Assembly (NCBI RefSeq): GCF_000203795.2
Contig: NW_006281126.1
Span: 1 to 16,020 of the forward strand
DNA length: 16,020 bases
Direction of reading: 5' to 3'
Origin: Batrachochytrium dendrobatidis JAM81
Taxonomy: Eukaryota > Chytridiomycota > Chytridiomycetes > Rhizophydiales
A program made the translations under genes and the position numbers. The notes under the pieces are model-generated. The model ran no database searches. It was not told the origin of the DNA and worked only from the letters and a program-made list of their open reading frames with translations. How positions within the stretch are numbered: position 1 is the first letter of the stretch; each line of letters opens with the position of its first letter. Positions 7,622-16,020 of the stretch are shown here, piece after piece.

Positions 7622-8784
7622 ATGCGGTATTCAACAATCAACACTAATAACCGTGTCGAATACCAACCAGGTTTCAATCCCAATACTGCAGCCCATCACT
7701 GGCCTCTAATATACAAACGCTTGGATTTATCTCATAAAAAACCAAGTAGCTATTGCATATTTGAATACGTATGGCATGCTTTGATTATATTATCTTGTAC
7801 CTTGATATTTGATGTATTTTACGCGAATACTCGACACATGATTCACACTAATGGTTGCTGGAATTTCTCGTTTTATTTCATCTCTCCATTTTCATTCTCT
7901 TTATTGATAGCTGTAAGCTTTCTGATGACTACTGCACTAAAATTTTGCATTCAATGTTTCCAGTTTGAGCAAACCAGCTATTCCAGTAAGCTTATTTGAT
8001 AAAAATATGACTTGACATGGATATAACCAATAGGTTTGAAATACCCATCTACTGATTTGCAGTCAATAGGTTGTATAACATTGATTTAAATTTATACAGC
8101 TTCTATTAGCTGCAAAAATTATAAAAATTCTCAGGATCATGCCAATACCATTGAGATTGGATTGCCTATTCACCAGACATGCTTTAATCAAACATCAATT
8201 TCAACAAAGAATACTCGAGAAAGTGCTTTAGAAATAGGCCAAAGTTTTGAAGCAAAAAATACTTGCAATTTCAAAAGCTGTCTCGAGACCAATTGTTACA
8301 ATCAAGACGTTTGCCACAGTCAAAACTTGAAGACAGCACAAAAAAATACCATTCGGTCGTTTGACAGAGTAAAGGCATCGTTGATACAGCTCATATTTGG
8401 AATGTGTATGCAATACAAAAATCAATCCAATGACAGTCCAGCTGATGAATCTACGCCGCTCATCTCTACCACTAATGCTGACTTGCATTCAATTGATATT
8501 GACGATTTAAGCGTGTCGGTTCAAAATGCACAAATCGCCGAACAGGATAGGTAATCTATTTGGATTGTTGCATTGAGATTTAATCCATCTTGTATTGACT
8601 TGGCATTATTAGACATACCATTTGGAATATTATTTTAGAGAATAGGGTTACAACAACAATCCAACGCATATATCTCGTAGGCATTTCAATTTTATCGCTA
8701 ATAATATCTTCAATTTGGTTGATATCAACTGATTGCTATACTGTGCTGAAACTTGAATCTCCAAGAATATTTTATGATGAATAA
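7622..8784 (+). CDS. Predicted multi-spanning membrane protein, three exons, unknown function
   Basis: I read three exons: 7622-7985, 8100-8550 and 8646-8784 (317 residues). Intron 1 has donor GTAAGC and acceptor TTATACAG; intron 2 has donor GTAATC and acceptor GAATAG. Both joins keep the frame. Hydrophobic segments lie near residues 50-68, 83-113 and 280-299. The third is encoded only by exon 3, which supports the model. Between segments 2 and 3 lies a ~160-residue hydrophilic, Ser/Asn/Asp-rich loop with several Cys and an acidic DESTPLI motif resembling a dileucine sorting signal. AATAAA overlaps the stop. The family is not recognised. The ATG has a poor context and follows 'ttttag', so an upstream exon is possible. 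The acceptor of intron 2 is unusual because an AG a few bases earlier must be skipped. Confidence 0.5.
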
Positions 8785-9101
8785 ATGCAATCCAATATGA
8801 TCACTAATTTGATGCGTGTATAATCATTGTGATTGCTAGGACGAAGCTGCGTATTTATTTCAATTTAAAAGGACGTATTGATGCAAGGCAGATGATGCTA
8901 TCCATTCACTTGATCAGGTCTGAACCTTGACAGCCAGACAAGAGTTTTATATGATTTCAAAATGAGCGCTTGATTGTCATTTAGAATTTAATGCCAAGAA
9001 AGTGCGAGAATAAGCGATGTTGATTAGATTTGGCAGATATCAAAAGATGGTAACGAATGCGTCTTTTCTTCTATTCAACTAACCAGACAGCACTTGATAT
9101 C
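8785..9101. other. Intergenic region before the PI31-like gene
   Basis: I see no repeat or ORF of note. A 12-codon upstream ORF (ATG at 9047, stop ending at 9082) and an in-frame upstream ATG at 9057 precede the preferred start of the PI31-like gene. If transcription begins further upstream, the short ORF could lower translation. No clear TATA box is seen close to the gene. Confidence 0.5.
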
Positions 9102-10214
9102 ATGAGCAAGACTCCAGAGGATGTGTTACAAACAATGGTTGAGCAAACAGCAAATTCATACTACAATTCTCCTTCAGATCTTGTTGTTTCTTTCATCCAT
9201 GCAGCCATGACTGGACTAGGGTTCGACTTGATTGGGAATACTGGTGACCAGGCTAGCTTGTCCAAAGAGTCTACAGCAGACAAGAACAAACTGCCATTCG
9301 ACTGGAATGCGTCTACTGATGCTTATTCATTGTCTTACTTGTTTTCAAAGACCTTGACTACATACCTTGTCAAGGCAGTTAAAATGGGAAACAAACTCAT
9401 TGTCCATGGCATGAACTTGCAGGTAAGTAGTGTTTGTTATAGTCCATGTATTCATATGCTAATAAGAATGCTTTTATAGGACGAATCTGTACATGATTTT
9501 ACAGTAGGAATCAATACAGTTGTCGCTTCATCTGCTGTCTTTCCATTCAAGGTTGCTACTGCAGATCCGCAGACATTGGCCACACCCTGGGAATCTACTC
9601 GACTGTCATTGTTGTTTGTCTCGCGAGAAAGAGCTGAGCAACTTCTCCATGATTTCAAGTCTAGTATGATTGATGCTCTGCTAAAAGAACAGGCACACAC
9701 TAGATCTGGGCAATCTTATAAAGCCATCGATCCTATGTTGGTAACTGCTCATGATAGTATCATTCGTGATCATCGTCCACCATTATCTATCCGACCAGAT
9801 ACCGAAACCAAATCTGGCACAATCGAGACTGAGTTTAACTCACATATTCCCAACCGATTTGGTGTTGGAGATGTTGATCTTGACCCATTGGCTGCTGCAC
9901 CAGGCATGATGAATCCAATTCATGGGTTTCCCAAAGGATTCGGTAGTGGACCAATGCATCCTGGAGGTGGCATGATTGTGGGTCCTGATCATCCCATGTT
10001 CAATAACCCAGTCAATCCCTTGTACTCTGCAGGTGGTCCACCTGGATTTCCACCTGGTGCTGTTCCTCCAGGTGCTAGATTCGATCCAGTCGGTCCATTT
10101 GGGCAGCGGCCAAATAGATATGGAGGATTTCCCAATAGACAGCCTGGTCAGTTTAGTGGTGATCCTGATAATGACGATCTACTGCCTCCAGGACACTACG
10201 ATATGTACATGTAA
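9102..10214 (+). CDS. PI31-like proteasome regulator (PSMF1 family)
   Basis: Two exons, 9102-9422 and 9480-10214, give 351 residues. The 57-nt intron has donor GTAAGTAG, a GCTAATAAG branch site and acceptor TTTTATAG, and splits the gene in phase 0. The N-terminal domain contains SFIHAAMTGLGFDLIG and then LPFDWNASTDAYSLSYLF with following lysines (about residues 64-85), the pattern of the PI31 N-terminal domain. The C-terminal third is Pro/Gly/Met-rich with DLDPLAAAPG (about 241) and FDPVGPFG (308), the FP region typical of PI31. The last three residues, MYM, fit the HbYX pattern used to dock on the 20S proteasome alpha ring. The expected role is in 20S/26S proteasome regulation or assembly in cytosol and nucleus. 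An in-frame ATG at 9057 would add 15 residues; I prefer 9102, which has A at -3. It looks single-copy and unrelated in function to its neighbours. Confidence 0.85.
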
Positions 10215-10296
10215 TGCTCTTTTACCAACTCGTCTAAACATTGCATTATTGCCATGTTCATATAAATGGAGCAATAATAACAGTGTCAAAATGTAT

Positions 10297-10302
10297 AATA
10301 AA
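10297..10302 (+). terminator. Poly(A) signal of the PI31-like gene
   Basis: AATAAA lies 83 bases after the stop, just before the repeat block that starts at 10411. Confidence 0.5.
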
Positions 10303-10410
10303 CAATCATGGAATGATTGATGTCAATTCTCATCACATTTATTGGCCAGTATTGTCCTCGAAACATTTCGACAATTTACTAGTCTTTCTCTATGTTCATT
10401 TTTGTATACA

Positions 10411-11858
10411 ACTGAATGATATTCACAGCAGTTTCTGCCAATTTCACATTCTTGTCATTTATTGATTCTCCATTCTCTTTTTCTTGAGCCAAACATTGGA
10501 ATGAACAACTGTTGCATTCCCAAAACATACAATCTTTGGGGTTTCAAACTAGAACACGAACGCATGTTTTTGAAATACACAGTTTGACAACATCTGAACT
10601 CAATATCTGAATTGCAACACATGAATCTGGTACCATACTTGATGATTGTACAGTGTATGACTACCAAATAAAGACAATCTCAGTTTACAACTATCGTTTG
10701 ATTGTATCACATGATGACATTGTATTTTAAAACATCGAAAATGCCAATCTGTAGTAGGGAAACGCACCAAATATGCAACATTGTATATTTTGAAGCAAAG
10801 CAGTCGCATATACACGTTCCGTTTTATATGAATACGACTGTGGGATCAAAAACGCTTGAGTCAGTTTGCTTACTCTATATCTTTGACTCACAGCTGATGA
10901 TAAATGGTGTGAAAACGGACAAGTAAATCAAAAGTTGTTGGCACCATCGTTGCTGATGATGTTGTTTTTCCGTAAATATCGGTAGACTGCTGATTTGAAT
11001 GGCGGAAATATGTATTGCTCGTGTTTTGTGTACCATGACAACGATCTGATGTGTTGACACAGCCAGTTTGTTGAACAATCTGCTACTTTTTTAATCAAAT
11101 ATACAACAACGTCCCTTGTTGATCCGACGGTAAGTGTTTGCTGAGCTTGGTGAACTCGTTGGACTCGCCGAGCCTGTGTCGACACAATTTTGAGTAATCC
11201 ACATACAGGGTCAGCATGTCAATCTAAAACAATCATATAGTTTTACAAATGGAAAATCCATGTTGATATGATGCAACATCAGTCTGTTTGATGTTATCAC
11301 AATGTTATCACAATTTATTGCAGTGTTATTGCAGTGTTGTCAAAACACGATGGAATTGGGTTGCTGGAGTATAAATACATATTTTTTACAATCTCATTTG
11401 TTTTTAGCTGTAATTCAAATGATAATATCAACCCATAGTTGACATATTTCAAGCACATATGTTGATTGTATTTGACAGCATTTGACATGGTTCAAAGTCG
11501 GTTCAGATGAATGTGTATGCATGTTTTGTCGTGAGTTTGGCAGATCAGACATTTCATATCATCAGACCACTATCCAGTTTGCTGTTAGTTTGCACAACCA
11601 TGGATCATGATCAAACTGCAATACTCACTAAAGTTGTTTCCAATTGTGAAACGATTGGTAACCACAGTTTGGCTATCTGATACAATCTGAAATGCACTGT
11701 ACAAATATACTGTATTGATTTTGCTGTTCAAATCAATTCATTGGATATCAGTCTAAATGTCAAGTAATGATGTTTATAGTAGAATCATCACATTTGATTG
11801 TGGATTGTCATACCAAACAGATTGTTCATCAGTGTATCATTTTTACACCTGTTGTACC
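10411..11858. repeat. Upstream segment of the duplicated block, copy B; no convincing gene
   Basis: This is a direct repeat of 1-1449. Differences from copy A include small indels near 10422-10445, loss of 'aa' near 10714, 'ggtgagc' to 'gctgagc' near 11140 and one T fewer in the T-run near 11090, which shifts the frame of the minus-strand ORF seen in copy A. A TATAAATA box at 11370-11377 is conserved, but no ORF follows. The segment runs straight into cassette unit 4. Because it lies between the PI31-like gene and the secreted-protein gene, it may simply be a large promoter or intergenic stretch carried along in the duplication. Confidence 0.85.
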
Positions 11859-12237
11859 GAAGAGTCTGGATGAATGGTTCAAAATACACGACTGATGATT
11901 TATTATGAGTTGGATATAGTAGGTCCAAATATGAGTGTTGACATCAAGATGTCTGTGTCGGCATCACAATTCAGCATTAGCATAGCAATATCAATGGTCA
12001 AAAGGCTTGTACGAGCATGTATCGAGTATGATCCCTTATTTCAGCATGTACAATTGATATCGGTGAATTACGAACACACACCCTTGAATGCAAGTCTGAG
12101 CCTGTGCACTGGATTATCACAGTAATCACAATATCCGTTAAAGGAAACGTTGGAAATGAAGGGTTTTGTTCAGCAAGCCTCTGTGCTGTACAATGATCCC
12201 TGCATGATTGACACACCAGCCCTGATATTATCTATTT

Positions 12238-12244
12238 TATAAAC
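12238..12244 (+). promoter_or_regulatory. TATA-box candidate of secreted-protein gene 4
   Basis: TATAAAC lies about 155 bases before the ATG, as in the other paralogues. The downstream leader differs from the others at only a few bases ('atccaac', 'tagtaca'). Confidence 0.5.
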
Positions 12245-12393
12245 ACTCAAAATATCGTTTATCCAACAAATATCCTTGATTACCAATAGTACAGCGTACT
12301 TATTTGACTGACTGCAAGTGTAGTAACCAATCGACTAGCATACACGTTCAATACACCAAACCCACAGATTACTTTTACCAATCAAATCCAACA

Positions 12394-12951
12394 ATGAGGC
12401 TCACGGACATTTTACTCGCATTGACTTTGGTGGTCACTAGCAGCATGGCAGTAGTCCCACCTGGTAAAAATGTTCAAACCCCCCAATCAAACCAGAATCC
12501 TGCATGCCGACCAGGACCATCAAATGGATGCCAGCCAGGACCATCAAGAGGATATCTGTCGGCAACTCCTAATCCAGAAAATGAGCATGGACTGGCTGAT
12601 GTATACGATGCTCATTATAAAAAGCTAAAAAAACAATTGAAAGATGCCGAGAAGGACATGAAGCGAAAGTGTACTACACATCTTGAACTCAAGAGTAAAT
12701 CCAAGTCGAGTCAAACCAGTGGAAGATCAGGTTTAAGCTCGTTTTTTGGCAGATTTATACCAGATTCTGTTAAAAAATGGTTTGGTAGAACTCCGACTAG
12801 TGTGAAAAATACCGAATACGATTCTCAACAGTGTAAACGAGCAGAACGTATCTGCAAACAAATTCAAAGAAGAATTCAAAAGTTCGAAAAAATGTTTGGC
12901 ATTGAATCTGAGACAAAGACAACAGGAGTTCTCCAATGGTTCAAAAACTAG
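12394..12951 (+). CDS. Small secreted protein, variable mature region (paralogue 4)
   Basis: This gene encodes 185 residues. The signal peptide is identical to paralogue 1, with likely cleavage after Ala19. Two degenerate CQPG-type repeats (Cys38, Cys46) are followed by an Asn/Pro/Glu linker. The first helix ends near Cys93 and the second begins near Cys147, here 54 apart, with an extra Cys154 found in no other paralogue. The linker GRSGLSSFFGRFIPDSVKKWFGRTP shares its SFFGRF part with paralogue 1. The last 16 residues match paralogue 1 exactly, though the region before them has diverged strongly. The protein is very basic. The start is the first ATG. It converges with the intact S41 peptidase gene, whose stop lies 172 bases away, so the two transcripts may overlap at their 3' ends. 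The function is unknown. Confidence 0.85.
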   Translation: MRLTDILLALTLVVTSSMAVVPPGKNVQTPQSNQNPACRPGPSNGCQPGPSRGYLSATPNPENEHGLADVYDAHYKKLKKQLKDAEKDMKRKCTTHLELKSKSKSSQTSGRSGLSSFFGRFIPDSVKKWFGRTPTSVKNTEYDSQQCKRAERICKQIQRRIQKFEKMFGIESETKTTGVLQWFKN

Positions 12952-12979
12952 TATATTCCACTCTACTCTGTTTGATTCA

Positions 12980-12985
12980 AATAAA
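12980..12985 (+). terminator. Poly(A) signal of secreted-protein gene 4
   Basis: AATAAA lies 29 bases past the stop, identical in context to gene 1. Confidence 0.6.
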
Positions 12986-13123
12986 TTTAACCAATGCATC
13001 AATAGTTGTATGCAATTGCATTGTATTCATTCAAACATGGTCTGGTGGTGTTACATGACTTGTGGTGTAATCAATAATATATTCAGTGACATTCACAACC
13101 AATCACAACCATTTGCAATCATT

Positions 13124-15870
13124 TCAATTCATGGTAACACTCCAATAATTGATTGTTGCTCCTTTCATCTGCACAGCAAGGTCTGAATTGAATATGATGT
13201 TGACAAAAAACTGTTCCGTCTTGGTTGTCACTGCATACTTTTCTGCAACCGTCTTGACTCCGGATACACCTTCTGTAGGCATATTAGTATTCGGATCAAC
13301 CGTATTCAAAAGTGATTCCACATTGTTATCCGCATCTGTGATATACAAGCTTAAAAAGTCGCCATACATTTGCGATTCAAGTGCGGCATCAATTTCAATA
13401 GTGATGTTGGATCCAACTGGTGCAGTATAGTATGATCGGATCTCAGTGACTATTCCAGGACTGTATTGTATTCCGTCACCAACAACCCATTTACCATTGA
13501 CCGAGTTCCATCCCTGTGACTTTTTGGTAGATGGCGAGTTGTATACTCCAACCGATTTACTGGTACCATTAAACACCCATTTGACACCATGTTCAAGTTT
13601 AACACGATCTTGTTGTTGTGGAATGCGACTGATATGCTTATGTGTTTTGAGAACCTGTTTGCCGTTGTTTTGGCCAATGATACTGACCCGAGTATTACCA
13701 AGATCGTTGATTACAGATGCCAGTTTGAACGAGTGTTGACTTTTTATGTTGCTTTTAAACTTGGCAACTGAAAGTGATTTGCCAGTGTCATCAATAACTG
13801 ACAGTTGATTGATTCCCTTGACTTGTACATCAATGGTTACGTCACTGCTAGTGGTGTTATAATCGATGGACTCGCAAACAAATTGAAGATTGTTCAGTCC
13901 AGTTCTGACACCCAGTGTTTTGAGTTGATCGGCAATACGGTCAAATTGTGAATCTTCAGTGGATCCAGGCAATAAATCCGCCAAACGGGGTCGTACAATG
14001 TATTCGGTTACGGCACCAATATCTTCAAGCAGCTGACCTTGCTGTTTGCCGTTGCGTATTGCCTGCCGAACTCCGATTGAAAGAGCGTTGGTGTAACTCT
14101 GACCAGTTGTATTGTCAGTCAGTTCTTTAGCGTACGGCATTGGTTGAAAATCGATGTGATTGAACAAAAGGAGATATGAGTCAAGCGAAAACGTGTCGGA
14201 ACCACCACCTCCAGTTGTTCCATCTTCGCCAAAAACATGGCCAGTTTCGGACGACTGAATAGACGCTGAAAACAGATCGCATGCTGAGTAGCATATAGCA
14301 TCAGTGAATATACCAACAGGCTTGAGATAAGCTTGACCATACATGTTTGCTCGATCAAACGGGGTATCAACATGATCCACAGAATACTTGCTACCAGGTG
14401 GAGTATTGTACCATGCTGGACCAGAATTGTCAAAAAAGTACGTGCCATTAACCAGTGTGTTGTATGTGACAGAGTTCATCAAGTATCTTATCAGCATCGG
14501 TTGAAAATCAGGTTTGAAGAGTTGTGGAATGGAATTGGCAAAATCACCACTACCACCTGAATTTGCACGAAGATCAAATATAACAGCATTGGTGTCTTTG
14601 AGTACAGTACTGAGAAGTTTATGGATTTCACGAACAGCCTCTGTATCTGCTGGTGCATCAGTTTTAAGATTTTTTGGTACAAAATCATCCAATCTAATAA
14701 TACCAAGATTCTTGGATTCGGGTTTCCAGATTCCCCAACTGATGGTCGACACGCCGGCGTTTTGGTACTCAAAAGTATGGTTTTGTGATGGCTGTCCAAG
14801 TAAAATCCGATCAATTTTTTGCTTTCTATGATGGTACTCGGATATCATTGATGGAGTTCTGATTTCTTTCCAAGTCTTCAACCGACGTTTGACTCCGGTA
14901 TCAGGTGCATCAGTGTCAATTATACTGTTCGTGTCGGCAGGCTGAGGTGTCCCAGGTAGAGTTTTTCCAGAGATTTTGGCATACAATTGACTAGTCATAT
15001 TCCAGCATGATGGAATAAACCCAACCACCCATGGAGCTTCAATGTCGTACACTTTTCCAGTATCTTTTGATTTGAACCGATATTTGATCGTATCAGTTTC
15101 TGGCAAAAGAGTAAATGCACCAGAACGAGACGTCATGTAACTAAGAGCACCATGCTGACCACCATAATCATTGGCACCACTTGCTTTGTCCTGATTCAAG
15201 TTCCAATAGTCAACAAACGTCATACCATCAACAAGAAGTAACTCGTCGCCAAATTTGATCTGGTCATAGTTTTTTCCGTATAAAGCACGCAACTCTTTAA
15301 CGTTGATGTGAGCTTCAAAAACGATGGTTGGTTTCTTGACCATATCCGCATCGCCCTCGATAAATTTGAAATAAAGACCAGTCGTGGCAAAAAAACAAGA
15401 ATATGGTCCAGATGGCTCAAAATGAGTATGATAGTCACGCATGCGAATAAACGCACTCAAGAGTTCAGTCTGCATCTCAGTATCAGTAAGATTGGATGCA
15501 TCCAGTTTTGCACGCAGTTTCTTGATGATCGGGAAGGGATCGGCACGCTCACCATAATTCTTGATTTTAGATTCATAGTTGAACCATGCTTTCAAACCAT
15601 TTTCAACATTGGTCAGCACGACGTTTCGTTGTTCGTCAGTGTATGGCATAAAAACAAATCTGCCAGCGTCACGGTGTTCTTTGATAAAGGCCCATGTAGG
15701 CATGGATTCTATAATGTATGCCAATTAGTAAGTTTTGAACGATTGCACAATCCAAACATTGACAAACCCAACATAAAATAGTCTGATCAACAGATTTGCA
15801 TACCAGATTTATTCCCTTGAGCATTGACAACGAACGCAACAGAAGCAATGGCTAGCAGTGAAAATTTCAT
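13124..15870 (-). CDS. Secreted S41-family (CPAF-like) serine peptidase, full length
   Basis: Two exons on the minus strand: 15870-15804 (67 nt) and 15708-13124, giving 883 residues. The 95-nt intron has donor GTATGC, a TTACTAAT branch site and acceptor TTATAG, and the join is in frame. Exon 1 encodes little more than a signal peptide (MKFSLLAIASVAFVVNA, cleavage likely after Ala17). In the protease part I see a candidate catalytic His in MRDYHTHF (about 116), a PDZ-like stretch DELLLVDG (about 177), DLRANSGG (401-408), the nucleophile Ser497 in CYSACD, and a GTTGGGG loop (519-525). About 270 residues of beta-rich sequence follow with several N-glycosylation sequons; their role is unknown. 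The expected role is an extracellular endopeptidase. S41 peptidases are expanded in Batrachochytrium. Substrates cannot be told from sequence. Two truncated copies lie upstream in the window. Confidence 0.85.
15709..15803 (-). other. Intron separating the signal-peptide exon of the S41 gene
   Basis: This 95-nt intron has GTATGC at its 5' end, TTACTAAT about 20 bases before its 3' end, and TTATAG at the acceptor. Without it the reading frame would start at an internal ATG at 15724 and lack a signal peptide. Confidence 0.8.
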
Positions 15871-15980
15871 CGTGGCTGCAGTATACTATTGAAATGTATT
15901 TGGCAAGTGTATCAATACTATACGGATTGAGTTGTTGATTTGTAGCAGTCTGATGATGTTTGATAGTGGCTCACGACTCA

Positions 15981-15988
15981 TTTTTATA
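15981..15988 (-). promoter_or_regulatory. TATA box of the S41 peptidase gene
   Basis: TATAAAAA on the minus strand lies about 110 bases before the ATG at 15870. No other ORF intervenes. Confidence 0.6.
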
Positions 15989-16020
15989 CCTTGATGGTCT
16001 TGACTGGCAATACTAATGCT

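Larger units (their letters stand above)
11859..14152. repeat. Cassette unit 4 (complete genes)
   Basis: This unit has the same promoter, secreted-protein gene and convergent S41 3' region as units 1 and 2. Here the S41 gene is full length and continues to 15870. Similarity to the truncated copies is continuous up to the 'ggttgaaaatc' at 14142-14152, then resumes at 14499. This unit looks like the parent form. Confidence 0.8.

Noticed and set aside
15220..15781. ORFs overlapping the 5' end of the S41 gene in other frames
   Set aside because: They overlap a well supported coding exon and have no features of their own.
1..16020. Transposon origin of the repeats
   Set aside because: I found no transposase or reverse-transcriptase frame, no terminal inverted or long terminal repeats at the unit edges, and no clear target-site duplication. 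Tandem duplication at microhomology explains the array better.
1..16020. tRNA, rRNA or CRISPR array
   Set aside because: No cloverleaf-type sequence or rRNA motif was noticed by eye, and no regularly spaced repeat with unique spacers. A CRISPR array is not expected in a fungal nucleus.

Overview
The window looks like nuclear DNA of a chytrid fungus, most likely Batrachochytrium (amphibian-pathogenic chytrids); the species cannot be fixed from sequence alone. The reasons are AT-rich DNA, short spliceosomal introns (57 to about 115 nt) with GTAAG-type donors and CTAAT-like branch sites, AATAAA poly(A) signals, a eukaryotic PI31 proteasome-regulator gene, and secreted S41 peptidases next to repeated families of small secreted proteins, both of which are known to be expanded in Batrachochytrium.

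Layout. Positions 1-1449 are a gene-poor segment repeated at 10411-11858 (about 99% identical by eye). Positions 1450-7420 are a tandem array of a ~2.4-kb cassette: unit 1 (1450-3889), unit 2 (3890-6292) and a cut-off unit 3 (6293-~7420). Each unit carries a promoter region, a plus-strand gene for a small secreted protein, and (units 1 and 2) a convergent, 5'-truncated S41-peptidase pseudogene on the minus strand. Positions 7622-8784 hold a predicted three-exon membrane-protein gene of unknown function. Positions 9102-10214 hold a two-exon PI31-like gene. From 10411 the repeat resumes: the upstream segment, a fourth secreted-protein gene (12394-12951), and the complete S41-peptidase gene (13124-15870, minus strand, with a signal-peptide exon and a TATA box).

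Main biological point. The four secreted-protein genes share an almost invariant leader (5' UTR plus signal peptide) and 3' flank, but their mature regions differ strongly. Unit 1 and unit 4 are about 99% identical on both sides of a gene whose middle is highly diverged. Two helix-embedded cysteines 54-55 residues apart and an N-terminal CQPG-type repeat of variable copy number are preserved. This is the pattern of a rapidly diversifying secreted (effector-like) family, amplified together with a convergent secreted protease gene. The truncated protease copies lost the catalytic serine through an in-frame deletion between short direct repeats.

The two single-copy genes (membrane protein, PI31) sit between the duplicated blocks and appear unrelated in function to them. 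All gene models with introns are read by eye and are not supported by transcripts.
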